Shown: positions 10,301-25,300 of the stretch, one piece after another
Position numbering within the stretch: position 1 is the first letter of the stretch
How the letters are laid out: each line of letters begins with the position of its first letter
Assembly (NCBI RefSeq): GCF_964340395.1
Contig: NC_135557.1
Coordinates: 17,014,367 to 17,078,366 of the forward strand
DNA from: Glandiceps talaboti
Taxonomy: Eukaryota > Hemichordata > Enteropneusta > Spengelidae
Direction: 5' to 3'
DNA: 64,000 nucleotides
Position numbers and translations under genes: made by a program
The notes under the pieces: model-generated
Database searches by the model: none
Seen by the model: only the letters and a program-made list of their open reading frames with translations
Told to the model about the DNA's origin: nothing

Positions 10301-13300
10301 AAGTTATATACAATGTTACTTCTTAATTAGTATAATTGTTACGATGTTACAAAATTGTTTTATAGACCTGTTCTATAGTAAATGTTTCCATTGTAAAACC
10401 ATTTAGGTGTATAATTGGTTGTCTTGTGGGATCAATTTGGGATTGAGTTTGTAAACCTATTTATCAAAATTTTCATGAAAACAGAGTGTTGCTGTACCAT
10501 TTATCAAAACACCAGAGTTAACTTGTGTACTTGGTGGAAGAAGTTTTTCAAAAACATATAAATTTGTACTCAGAAACATAGTTCTTTGTGTGTGTCCAAA
10601 GCTAGATTTGTAGCCTTAGACCCTGAGGGATGTGTGTATTAAAAGTTTATACATGTTAACATATCAAATGGCTAGCCAGCTCTATAAGTTAAGAGGTGAG
10701 GTATATACACATCCACAAATCTAAGGGACAGTGCTATAATATAGGACATGATGTTGTTTTTTAGCAAGAAAACATGCAAGTCTCCCATGGTGAAAACATC
10801 CCAAGGGAACCTTTGACAAATTACTTCCATGCTGTCAGTGTGTTATTAAAGAGACTTGTCCCAGCTTAGCAAGCAAGGTCATATACCAGATTGTGCCATG
10901 TTTGGTATGATACAGCCTCAGGTCACTTGAGTAGGGACAGTTAGTGTTTGTGAAATTTCACTGAGAAAATTGACCAGATTGGCCATGATATAGCCTTTAA
11001 TGGGTCACTTGTCTAGAGGGACAGTATTGAATATCAATGGGAAATTTGACCAGATTGGCCATGATACAGCATTTAATAGGTCACTAGGCTAGGGACAGTG
11101 ATGAATATCAATGGGAAAGTTGACCAGGTTGACTGTGATACGGCCTTTAATGGGTCACTTGGCTATAGGGACAGTGATGAATATCAATGGGAAAGTTCAC
11201 CAGGTTGGCTATGATTCAGCCATTGGTCGCTTAAAGTCTCAGTTCAGATTAGGTTTAAGATTTTGATGTGAAAAACAATTGTCTGGAAGAGTTATATGTA
11301 AAAACTGGTCCAGAACAAAGGAATAACCCTATGCAAACCTTATGGCTCCACTGAATTAGATTGAAAACCTGGGATTGATTCCATGGCTTTTCAGACGAGG
11401 TAGTGTTTCACAAGGAAAGTTGACAACATTGTCTATGATTGGTCTTTTATAGTTCATTTGAAGTGGGGCATTGGTGGTGAAGTTCACACTAAGAATTGAA
11501 GAAATTGTGTATGACGAAGTGACCTATGGTCACAATTAGACAGGACAGCGTAGTGATCGAACTATCACCAAGAAAGTTGAGCAAATTGTATATGATGTAT
11601 GGTGTCAATTGAAATGTGACAATGAAAACACAAATGCCATCTTATCATAGATATATTTGGTAAACTTTCCTGGTGAAATTTCAGAACAATTGACACCATA
11701 CATCATATACAATTTGCTCAACTTTCTCGGTGATAGTTCGATCACTACGCTGTCCTGTCTAATTGTGACCATAGGTCACTTCGTCATACACAATTTCTTC
11801 AATTGTGACAGTGTTCTGAAATTTCACCAGGAAAGTTTACCAAATATATCTATGATAAGATGGCATTTGTGTTTTCATAAATGGTACAGTGGTCACATGA
11901 AACATTGTCATGAAATATCAATGATGAAGCTGACCAGATTGTATATGATAGGTCCTAACAGATAACTTGAGACAAGGCAGTGCACGTGTGAATTTAAAAA
12001 AAATTCTTTTCTCAACAATTGAGGTCACCCACCAAAGTTTCTATCAAGAAATTATAGAATACAGGGACCTAATGCCTTGGAAATTCTCAAAAGTCCAGAA
12101 ATTTTAAACGTAAGCCAATAAAATTCGAGAAAAATATATCGTTACCATACTCCTGGAAACTCCTGAAAGGGAAATTTATTTGTTTAAATGGTCAGCCTGA
12201 AATGGTGAAAAATATCATTGCTTGAGAAGTAAACCATTACAACATGCCCAATGGTGGTTTGATCTAGTCTAGATGACAAACCTGTGGTTTTAACCACAGT
12301 GAGTGAAGGTATAAGTTGTAACAATACTGTATAGGAACTAGACTAGGTTTGATCATAAGATTACTTCGAAATACTTGGTGTAACTGAAATTGATCATGGA
12401 AACCTTGAACTCAGACTGTAACTCTGCTGGAGAGTTATTGCAATTGTAAATGACTAAAATACATGAACACTACATGTCCTCGGCACCACACAAAAACCAA
12501 GTTGAACTCATCATCCCTTATTCTACAGTTCTCAAAATAGAAATGAAATCATCCCAAATTGCCATTACACTTATTGGTGAATTGGTGAATATAAGATCCT
12601 TCTCAGGTATTTACATAAGCATCCCTAAATTTGCATATGAATATGATATTTTGTTATGCAAATTGGGGTTTGTTTTCCTACATTACAAGTATGTTGTTTG
12701 ACATGCCTAAATGTCCCTGGGGAGAACGTTATGGTGAATAATATTTAAATGAATATTGCACAGATTCCATAATAACAGTCAGAGTGAAGGTCATATAACA
12801 TGTTCTGCAGTAAATGAGTAATCATGCATGGTTATAAAAGTTTTTTGCATCCAACTTTTTTAAATCTCCTTCAGATCAATATCATACATTCATATTTCAC
12901 CACAGAGAAAAATTCACTGTAATAATGAAATAATCATTATGAATCCAAAATAGTACGTTATTGAGAATTTAATGTGACAAAAATAGTCCTGTTCTGCTTA
13001 CCAATTGAGAGTTGTACAATTATCAGCAGGAAAAGTGCTCCTGGGTGGTACATCAAGTCCAACTTCAGGAAGCAAGATATTGAATATCAAAAACATTAAC
13101 TTTACTGAGAAACTGAGACACATCCAAAAATGTGAGAAGCGTAAATTGGGTGGCTAATTCAAACACTTAAGAAACAAAGGCACCCCAAAGCATGTGAGGT
13201 GAAAAGGAGATTGGTGTTAATTTTTTTAACAGCTTAGGTGATAAAAACACATAAAAATGTGACTTTAGCCAAATATGAGTATTAAAGTTGATTAAATGAT

Positions 13301-16300
13301 AGAAACACTGATTTTCTTTATTTTTAAATGGAGACACCCAAAAAATTGTTTATTGAACAGAAGATGAGAAAAGTGCTTGGAGAATATGAACAGCAACTTT
13401 ACTAAGAATTATAGAGGCATGGAGAAATAAGAAGTTGGTGGAAACGGATATTAAAGTGTCTGAAGTTTTTCCATGAAATACTATTCCTAAAATTGAAAGG
13501 CTCACATTTTTGTCAGAGTTCAGAAATAAAATATTGAATTATGGCTTTGCTCAGACACCAAAAAAATGTAAGGGTGACAGTAGAGGCTTGGAAATAAGTG
13601 AATTAAAAATGACCCTGGAATTTTTTGCCATGGTTAATTGACAATGAGGAATCATATCACTCGTTGAACGAATGACGCATGCATGCATCTGCATTTTTTT
13701 AACAGTGGTCATAGAACCCTATAAAGATAAATCTAATCAGTGTGTTGTTCTTGTCTCTATTATTCTTGTCATGAGATCATACAGCTTGTTGTCTGAGTTT
13801 ATAACAATAGTTGTACATTGTGACAGTCATCTTTCTGCTATTTTGCTGTACTGTTACATACAATTTACAAAGAAGACCTGTAAAGCATTTTATTGTATTC
13901 TGTTATTAAGAAATTGTTGTTTTTTGTACTTTTAGAATTGTGGAGATGACCCTTGCTAAATACTATTGGAAAATAGTTAGATTAACTTGTCATTGAAATT
14001 GTAACAACTTTTTAATACTTTGCAGTCTGACACCCTATATATCTGGTGTAATTACAGAAACCAAGTCATTAAAGGGTTAATTCTTGTCATAAAGAATTGT
14101 TACTTCCTTGTTAAGTTTATAACATATTACTGTACTGTCTTTCAGAGATGATCCGTAAAGCATTTCGCTGTACCAGCTCTGTTAAAAAGAAGTTGTCATT
14201 TTTCCTGTACTTCTATGTATAATTTTGATGATGAATGTGACTACTGGGAAATCTATTACATTAGATCATCATTGAAATTTTAACAAACAATAAACCATAA
14301 ACCTGATAACATTAGCTCGATTAAAATTTGAGGACTGGCATGTATTGATTATCACCTACTACAGGGGGTGTTATATATTCAAAGCTTTTGACCCTGCACA
14401 TTTTGGACACCCAAACTGATTTTGCCTCCTGCTCGAACTACAGCTCATACATGCATTCAATCACTTTTGGAAGTATCATTTATTGAACAAAAATTTAGGA
14501 ACACTAAAGTGCCCAGAAGCTTAGTTTTCCACTGGACTGAATGTCAGCATTGCAAGGACAATTCTGGTCTATTTCCTATAACGATTTATACCTTCACTCA
14601 CATGGTTAGAAACCACAGTTGGCATCCAGACTGAGGATAGTTCTGCAATTGTTTTGAACTTTGCTAATAATGAGGAAGGACTAGAATTTCCCTGCACAAC
14701 ATTGTTATGAGGTAATAAAATGTACTTATGAGGAACACATTAAGTCATTAGACACACCCTGGAATGTTTCATCAGCGGTTATGACAGAATATCCAAGCCC
14801 AAACCTTAAAGGCCTACTTTTAACTAGGATTAAATCTAGGTGTGAAGGCAAGTCTGACAGAGTTATAGAAAATTGAGTTCAGAATAAAAGAATGCATCTA
14901 ATCCATATATTTTTTATAACTGATAATTTAACACTGATGTGAGAACCTCAGCCTGGGTTTGAAACGGTTGGCCTTTATCCATGACCCTGCCTGCCTTCCT
15001 AACTTCACATGAAATGATTTAAATATGTGGCTGGGTTAGTAAACACATGAAACAGTTGCATTTCATTTATTACCATGCATCATACATGGATTAAATCTAT
15101 GTCAGCCAAGGCCAGTACAAGGTTGACAATAGTTTAGTGATGGAGAATCATGCCATTAGATACGGCCCGCAAATGCAATTTCAATTTGTCAAGGCTAGGT
15201 ATATTTGTCAAGGCTTAGACTAGCACGTCTTAAATATCAGAGTTATCTGACCAATGTTTTGTTCTCATATTTCAAGTATATACATAGAGATTGTCTTATT
15301 GCTTTTCAAGGTCATTGTCACATTCATCTGTTTTGTAGTTATACTATAGTCAAGAAGTTGTTAGCGGTTGATTAGTACATTGAAGCTTAATTTATTTAAG
15401 TCTGTCTCACTTAAAATTGACAATTTATTAAACTAATTATCAGATATCTTGTTATGCTTGGAATCATCTGCTGATGTGGAGTCATGATGGGCAAATAGTT
15501 AGAATGATCAGCTTTGAATCTGCAGGTTCCAGGTTCAAGCCATCTGTTTCTGAACAGCTAAAGTCCTTGGTCAAGCAAGTTTGTTCCTAAGTCAGCCCAG
15601 CTGTATATTGGGGGACAGGATAGGATAGAGGTTGCAATATGAATGCTTTAGTCCTATGGGCTTGCATAGGCTGCGGTTGATTGTATGCTCCCCTAGGAGT
15701 TGAGGAAGTATAAAGGGATGTTGTGGCACTATTGATCCATGCAAGGGGTATTAATTGTTAGTGCCTAGGGCTCTGTGGATAACAGGCACATTATAACTTC
15801 ACTTTATTATCATCATTATTATCATTATCTGTAAAAAAAAAAAATCAAAAGCCCATTATGTTAAATTTAAACTTATTTACTGTGTATTATAAACCTCTGT
15901 AATTCATTTGATATCCCAACTGATGAATATTTGTAGTCATTTCATTTCATATGTAATACCCCCGTTTGACATTATTCCCAGAGAAGAGTGCAAGGAATGG
16001 CGTCTGTCTATCAGTCAGCCTGCAGCTGTTTCTCTCCCATACCATGCCTGCACAAGGGTGAGGTACTATTTGGCACATAAGTTAATTGTTTTGCAATTTT
16101 GTCAAATATATGGCTGCCATTTCCGGTCATAAATAACCACCATTTGTTCATTATATCTTAGAATATATAAATTGACCTTGACCTTGACCTTCAAGGTCAT
16201 ACAGTATGCATAATTGGGCTGTCTTGTATAATAATGGTATGTCATGGGGTTTTCACACCTAAAATTTAATCCTAAACTGAGGCCTTTGCAGCACATATGG

Positions 16301-19300
16301 CATTATTACGCAATATTCAAGTCCGAGTATACCATTTTATCTTGATCTGACTCAGTCCTGGAAAATATCGGCCAATATTTTCTTATTTGCACCTAAAGTA
16401 CACAACACCAATTACTACTTTACCAAGAAACTCTTATAGTTTTGGCTCCAAACCATTCTAAAGTACCCTACACCACTTTGTAATCTGGGAAGAAACTTTA
16501 TGTTTTGGTTCCAAACCCTAGCTTCTAAAGTACATAACACCAGTCACTACTTTCCCAGAAACTCTTACAGTTTTGGCGCCAAACCACTCTAAAAGTACAT
16601 TGCACAACTTCCTACTTTCCAAGAAACTCTTACAGTTTTGGCGCCAAACCACTCTAAAGTACATCGCACACCTTACTACTTCCCAAGAAACTCAATAGTT
16701 TTGGCTCCAAACCACACTAAAGTACATATTAACACCAGTCACTACTTTACCAAGAAACTCAATATTTTTGGCTCCAAACTACTCTAAAAGTACATCACAC
16801 AACTTACTACTTTCCTGAGAAACTCTATAGTTTTGGCTCCAAACCACTCTAAAAGTACATCGCACAACTTACTACTTTCCCAAGAAACTCTATAGCTTTG
16901 ACTTCAAACCAAATGTCATATGAGTAGAGATCTACATTTATAGATTAGCAGTAGGGGGTATAGACTTTGACAGTATGTTTGTATTATAACTGTAATGGCA
17001 TATTGTATTTGTGACTTATTATGAAGACTTTTAACTTTTTAGTTTACTTTCACTTTGTATATCTCCTCAATCTTTAGTTCTCCAAATTAATTGTGACAAT
17101 TTTTAAGGAGCGACCCAAGAATGGTTGAAAGATTTACTCAATATTGTGAGGTGTTATGACAAGTAGTAAATTACTTTTTTTTTGCTGAAAGAGAAAGTGC
17201 CTGAAGAATGGACAGAATATTCAATATGTATACACCAGCGATTACACTTGTACCGGAACTCATGAGTGATATACTCCATATTGTGAGTTGTTATGACGTT
17301 GTAGTAAATTTTGTGTTTTTGCGGAAAGAGAAATTTAAGTATCTTAAAGCAGCCATATGGATGAGGATTGGGTATTTATTTTAGACTTTTAATTTATAAA
17401 ACAATTTTATGATGCCTTCCTCAGTTCCTACTTGAAAAATTATTGTGAAACAACATATGCCAAGTCCAACATAATTACCCAGTCCTCATCCATATGGTCA
17501 CTGTAAGAATGGATTAAATACATACTGTATAGTATTCATGACATTATTTTATATGTATACCAGTAATTTTGCTTGCATCGGAGCCTGCATCTCAAGAATA
17601 GCAGCATAAATAATACTTAATATTTTGAGATATATGTTAAATTACATTATGGTAAATTTCTTTTGCTGAGATAAAAGAATGATCAAAAGACAGAAGTTTA
17701 TGCAATATCATTACATATATACCAGTCGGATTGCCTGGATCAGTACCCATGCAATTCAGAGTACTTTGGTATTACTTGTGATGTTTCTACTTCACTGTCA
17801 TGCATTGTGGTCATGAAAGTACACTCACAGAGAATGCCTGTGCACAAACACCCGAGTATGCTGCATTGGTACTTACACATCACGTTATTTATAAAATGTA
17901 AGACATTGCTTCTAGTGCTGTGCTGACAGACAAAAGTGTCTGCAAATGAATGGAAATTATATAGAAAGTCATTATTGCGTATCTCTTCTTTTATCTTCCG
18001 TATTTAAAGACACTTTTATCTTTCAGCGAAATGCAAGAAGAATGTCTTATCACATGCAATTTCATCTTTTGTTCTTGTGCTTCACTGATAGATAAAAGTG
18101 ACTGGAATATATATATAGTAATATATATCTTTCCATTTATCTTCTTTATTTTAAGACACTTTTATCTTTCAACAAAACACAAGAAGACATGTCTTATCAC
18201 ATCCAATTTCTTCTGTTTGTTCTTGTGCTTCACTGACAGATAAGTGTCTTGTGCAATTTCTTTTTTCTTAAAGTGGCCATATGGATGAGAATTTGGTATT
18301 TATTTTGGATTTTTATTTGATAAAACAGCTTCACTATGTTTTAATATTTGAAAAAATAATGTGAAATAACATATATCAAGTCCATGTTCAGAACTCAATA
18401 CATTGCAAAAAGATGCAAAAAGCGTAAAAAGTTTGTTATTGTACGTACAATAACAAACATTTTACACATTGTTTGATGTTTTGCAGTTTATTGAGTTGTG
18501 AACATGGACTTGGTATATGTTATTTCACATTATTTTTTCAGGTAGAAAAACATAGTGAAACTATTTTATCAAATAAAAATCCAAAATAAATACCAAATTC
18601 TCATCCATATGGCCACTTTAAATTGAAAACATAGAATAATATCCAGTAAACTAAATATGTCAGGAAGTAATTTCTAATTTAAACCAGACAAAGTGAGAGA
18701 CAGAAGTGTGATGAATTTCCTGTCAAAGTTGTGTGCTTGACTGATAAGAGGTGATGTGGTTATCTTTGTACATTGTCCATAGATAAATAATGATCTGGGC
18801 AGCATGTTTAATGTTTATATTGAATGAAAACAGTTGTGGCCTTACTAATCTGTTGCCAGGATAGGAAACAGATTTGTAATTTGTACTGTGTTCTTATTTC
18901 TGTAGTAGAGGATTTATGGTATGACTGAAGTAAATTTCTGCAGATATTTATGTCATGGAAAATTTCTTTTGACAGTAAACAGTCCTCCAACTCTCTGCCA
19001 AAGGATTGTATTCGCATAATTTCTGTATATTATTTTTGTTTACTTTATCATACTTGCTAAGGCATAGATTGATTGATATAGACTCATAGATTCATCAGTA
19101 AAAGTGAAGTTTAGAAGAAGAAGTTAAATTTAATTGGTGAAAAACAATGACTGTTGCCTTCAATTTGTCAATGATTATGCCTATTTCCTCCTCCCTTGAA
19201 AAGGTCATGAATATTCATGACTACTAAGTGCATATTGCCTCCACTGAGAAGGTCATGAATATTCATGACTCCTTAGTGCCTTTTACCTCCAGTGAAAAGG

Positions 19301-22300
19301 TCATGAATATTCATGACTACTAAGTGCATATTGCCTCCACTGAGAAGGTCATGAATATTCATGACTCCTTAGTGCCTTTTACCTCCAGTGAAAAGGTCAT
19401 GAATATTCATGACTACTAAGTGCATATTGCCTCCACTGAGAAGGTCATGAATATTCATGACTCCTTAGTGCCTTTTACCTCCAGTGAAAAGGTCATGAAT
19501 ATTCATGACTACTAAGTGCATATTGCCTCCACTGAGAAGGTCATGAATATTCATGACTCCTTAGTGCCTTTTACCTCCAGTGAAAAGGTCATGAATATTC
19601 ATGACTACTAAGTGCATATTGCCTCCACTGAGAAGGTCATGAATATTCATGACTCCTTAGTGCCTTTTACCTCCAGTGAAAAGGTCATGAATATTCATTG
19701 TTGATTATTGTATTATATTCCTGCTGACTTTCATGAGGGACAACTTCAATTTGCTCTGACTATCTCTGAAATCATATTTGACGTAAAGCACATAAATGAA
19801 AAATACATAAATTCATGTACAAATGTAATCTTTTTCATACCTATTTTACTGGATTTGTGTGACAGAGAGGTATGTTTTCTTTCTTTTTTCATTCTTTTAT
19901 ATTTTGTGTATTATATGTTTTCCACTCTTCTGTACTAAAGCTTAAATTAATTTTAAAAAAAAATATGTGATGTAAAACTATGATGCTCCAGAAAGCATAA
20001 TAAAATGCCTTTATTTCCTGGAATGGTGTTCCCCTTTGATGTTGATTAAATTTCTCTTCATAATGTTGCTTTCTCACTCAAAGAGCTTTTTTTTAAATTA
20101 GTTATTACCCCTGGCACAGATCTATAGTGGCACAATTAATGGCCCTTTATACTTCCTCAACTCCCTGGGGAGCATACGCCAATCCATTGCTGCCTTTTAT
20201 TTATAGGTACATAGGATTAAAGCATTCACATTGCAACCTCTATCCTACCAGATCCTCAATTATACAGCTCGGTTGACTAAGGCATATTCATGGTTCAAAT
20301 CTTGTCCAAGGACTTTAATAAGCCACTTGGAAACAAAATTCTGAGAGATATTAGGTTTCCTATAAATTGATATCAATTATTTACTGTAAGTTTATTGTAT
20401 TAGGTTTAATTAATTTGTAAGTGCTATTTCCTATGATGATTAAATTTCTGGTGTGAGAGATAGTTAAGGTTTCACATAAATTGATGTTAATTTACTGTAA
20501 GTTTAATATATCAGGTTAACAGTATTTCACATGTGCATCTCTTCTGTGTATTTTCCAATCGTAATAGATTTGTTCAGAGAAAAGTACACCCACATAGATT
20601 CCTGTCATCTGTGAGAAATCAGTTAACAGGCCGCAACTATCTCAAGATTGCATGAGAACATGTCTGGTGTAATTTATATTTCCTGAACAGACCATTTGCC
20701 ATGTCTATTAGTAGACTTATGAGACTTGGTCCTCTAGCTAATAACTGAATTACTGTCATTATAGATTGAGCATTCTTGCAAACCAGAGCTGTTATTTTCT
20801 TCCACAAAACTGTGAATAACAAGCATCTTAGACAGTGTCGTAAAAAGGATGTGGTTTACAATGATGGGATTGAGTGACATTACAGGAAAATGTCACTGAA
20901 ACTTTATGTTTTAGTCAAGTTTTGAGGGAAGAACAAAATGATCATAACTTAATTGAAGCCATTAACAATCATACAGACCTAACCAATCAGAGTGAACCTC
21001 ATATAGACCTAACCAATCAGAGTGAACCTCATACAGACCTAACCAATCAGAGTGAACCACATACAGACCTAACCAATCAGAGTAAACCTCATACAGACCT
21101 AACCAATCATAATGAACATCATAAAAGGCTTCTCATCATTAAAAGTATTGAATGGTTTCTAAACTGAACAATAAATATTACATCTTAACAAGCTACACAT
21201 CTATTGGTATTTTTTAACAGTTTTTAGTATCCACTCCTTGATCTAGTAACCTCCCTCCCCCCTTCATAGATTTCCTTTAGCTTTAGATGTCCCCTCAAAT
21301 CTGATACTTTAATGCTTCACCAATTCATTCAGTCTTACTTATTTTTGTGTATAGTTAACAGGACATAAAATGCAGTGATTTGTTCGAAACATTTCTGATT
21401 CTCAATCAAAAGTGGAAGAAGAGAACTTGTGTATGAATGAATGACATAAAATGGACATAAATTAATGCACTGGTTATTACTTCTATGTATACATATGTAA
21501 CCCAGATGTGAAACATTCACAAATACCATGCACATACATTTAATTCATCATACTGCAAATTACCAACTGAATGCAAATAATTGATTGTATTCTAAACAAT
21601 ATAACTCAAATATCTCAGTTTCTGTATCATTATCTGCTGTGTTGGATGTAACGAATAGGCTAAACTGATAAATTCCTAGACCATGGCACCACTAAATTAT
21701 CTTTATTTATGTCAGGAAGCTCTAGGCCATTTGAAAAAAATGTCTCTGTAATCTGTAGTCCTGTATAAATGTCAGTGATTATTTAAGGTGTGTGTGTGGT
21801 GGTGGTGGTGGTGGTGGTGGTGGGGTGGGGTGGAGGGGGGGATACTTGGACAAACTTTAGATAATACCTTTGCATATAACCATAATACCAACATCATCAT
21901 CACCACCACCACCACCACCACCAACAGCAACAACAACAACAACTTTATTACAATGTTTTATAAATAAAAATTGGAAAATAAATACCCAAACCTCCACTTA
22001 AAGAATAATTATGATTGTGATGTTGAGATTCCTAAAGTAAAATGATACGATGGCACTAAATTCATTTCACAATGATTTAAATTAGAAAACTATACCAGAC
22101 CATCGGGATTGTTTTTCTAGACAAATGACGTCCTCTTTGTGTATCAGTTACATAATTGTATATGAATCATATGGTGTCTGTAAAATTAATGCCTGCATGA
22201 TATCCTGCAGACACAACATGACAAAAAAGTAATCAGTCATGTTTTCATCAGACGTGTCAGTGTTGTTGGGTTTTTTGCATTAAATATTAGCTTTATTTCC

Positions 22301-25300
22301 AAATTACTGATACATAATTACAAGTACAGTAAGTAAATAGTACATACCCAATTTTATTGACATAGACATTTATATAGATAAATAACTGAAAGTATTTCAA
22401 ATAGCAGTGTTTTTGTTTTAGGACATTCATAGGTAAATTAATAGCCTAAAAGTCAGTTTGTCATTTTTACATATTTTTAAAATTGAAAATTATAATTATA
22501 AGTTAACATTGTATGCACCCCACCCCCCAACTATAATTATAAGCTAACATCGTATCCCCCCCCCCCCCATAACAATCTTAAACTTTATTGAGGAAGCCCT
22601 CTGGAATGATGTCTTAGTCTTTGTGCAGGAGTCACTGAATTTACAACACTATCCAAGTAAACTGTGTAAAATTGTATCAGATCCAGTCGAATCTATTATG
22701 ATGAGTTTTGTTTGTCTTATTGTTAGAAGACACATTATTATAATAAGATGGTGGAAAAAAGCCGTGCTTTGATACTTTTCTTCCATTTTTGAAGAAGATA
22801 TATCAATGTGAGTACTGGATAGCTGTTCAAAGTAAGAAATTAACAATACATATGAAAAAGTGGTCTGGTTTATGTGAATTATTCAAGTACTTGTAACCTA
22901 TCTTTTCTTGCTTGAAATGTACCATTTTGTGAGCCCAAATGGAAACAAAGAAAACGTTTCTTAAATACAAAAAAAAAAATCTTTGTTCAGGAAAACTCAA
23001 ATCTATTCTCCAAATAAAAATCAGCAGTCACCATACAATTCTTCTTTTTTTTTGAATAGAGGTCAAACTATCCATCACCAGATTAAAATATTACACATGA
23101 TTCCGGTATATACCACACTGATAGCTTAGAGCCCTCCTAATACATTCCAGACACACATTGAATGAGTTTGAAATATTACTGGTCCTTGAAACTTGGCTAG
23201 TAGAATCAATGAGTTGTAAGTTCAGGAACTATTTAAAGTTTAGTTCTATGTGAAGTAGAAATCTTAAACTCAGAGATAAATTGTTCCTCTGGTGTGATTT
23301 ATGATGTCTGTGATATGACAAGAACTTGTTATCAGAAAGAGGCGTGTGTTTTAGAGAGATATATATCATAATTATAGCATACTCTGAGTCAATAAAATTG
23401 TCTGACTGCTTTAGATTTACGTAAGGTAGAAATTTAACAAAAGATCTTTATTTGGAGCCAACTGGCCTATATAAGTCATGATTCTAATGGTCAAATTGAA
23501 CAATAGCATTTACTTCAAGACTTGGTTTCAACTACAGTTGGTCATCAGATTTATCATTGAACTGCAGTGCCTAGATCATTGTAACAAATTTCTTTTTATA
23601 AACTAAGGGGCAGTATGCCTCCTAATAATAGCTAAATTTTGTTGCTGTGAGTCAAAAATAAGGGATTTCTTGTGATCACCACATAGTAAGAGAAAGGGGA
23701 ATGCCTAATTTTGGTTGATCACTTGAAATTGTGTGCATCAGTCAGGCACGTCAATTTTGCTTACAGGGAACACTACTAAGGGGGTTCAATGATGTTTGCT
23801 TGATCACTTTCTCGTGAGAAGTTTAAAGTTTGTTCAAAAATGTGTATTTTCTGTTTAACAAAGCAGCAATTAAATCATTAATTTTCAAAGAGTTTTGAAA
23901 AATGGTGTTTCCACTTGCTATAAATATAAAACTAAACTAAATTAAATTTCTTCATCTTTGCTTATTTATGTTGTTCAGATGATAAAACATAATTGCATTT
24001 TGTTAATTGCTTAAATGCAACAGAACTAGGGCTGTGTCATACTGTCAGTAGGACAAGAGTTTAGAGGTATTATCTTACAGTTTGCCATTCCCTGGTATCT
24101 AAGGAATTGTAACTATAGTGTAGAGAGTGCATCCAGTAATATGTCACTGTACAGTTGAATGACATTTGGTGTCATTGAGTTCAAAATGGCTTGAATTTTA
24201 GATAATGCACCTCAAACTTAGTGTCGAGTGAACCTAATGTCACTCTACAGTTGAATGACATTTGGTGTCATTGAGTTCAAAAATGGCTTGAATTTTAGAT
24301 AATGCACCTCGAACTTATTGTCGAATGAACCTGATATCACTGTGTACTGTTGCATGGTACTTGGTGTCAATGAGTATTAAAATAGCTTGAATTTTAGATA
24401 GTTTCATACCTCAAAAGACTATTTTCAAGAAGTTTGATTGAATTACTGGAAACGTAAACAATTCTAAAGAAATTAAGAATGGACAATCAAATCTCAATAA
24501 TAATAGTAATGAAACCCTGGGAATGAAACACACTATAACAAGTTCATCTATCAAGTTCAGACCACAGGACCATATGTGTCCAGTTGGCATATCCTTCTCT
24601 CACATAGGCCATCTAGCAAAAATATTTCTTTCAATCTCTTCCACTCCAAGTCTCTCTCACACGCATTCATACACGCCTCCATCACTCTCTCAATCTACTT
24701 AAACTAAGCCTCAACTTTCTCCATTTGCCCTGTATCCAGTGTCTGTTCATTCTCTAAAACTACAAGTCTCTTGCATCCTTCCATCACTCTCTGAAACCTG
24801 TCACTTTAAACATTGCTGTCAATCTTCTCAGTTTGATTGTCCTTGTATTCTCCACAGCTCCATAATCCTCTCTTGTATTCTTCCATCACTCTCCCAAGAC
24901 ATATCTATTTAAGCATTAATTAGCCTCAATCTTCTCCATTGCCCTGTGTCCAGTGCCTCTGATAATTTCACTTTTCCTTCTTTCCAAACTGTAATATAAT
25001 CTCCGTACTAGACTGCTCCTATAGCTTTGCTTACAGAAAGTAGATGCATTATAAATGTACTTTTAATACACATTAGTTTATGTTTAGTCTAGTTCCTATA
25101 CAGTATATTAACGATTTATACCTTCACTCACTGGTTAGAAACCACAGTTGGCATCCAGACTAGTTTATGTTGCAGTGAGAGGAAACACTTTTGCAGAATA
25201 GAGGTGCATTATAATTGCATGTACCTTTGATACATTTTAGTTAGTGATGCTGTAAAAGAGCTGGTGTACTTTTGAAGAAAGTAGGTGCGTTATAAATGTA

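Noticed and set aside
11657-11965. 102-codon ORF at 11.7 kb
   Set aside because: It lies within the inverted minisatellite and its sequence follows the repeat arms.
19190-19700. CRISPR array
   Set aside because: Regular repeats, but spacers are also repeats (alternating monomers) and the genome is animal.
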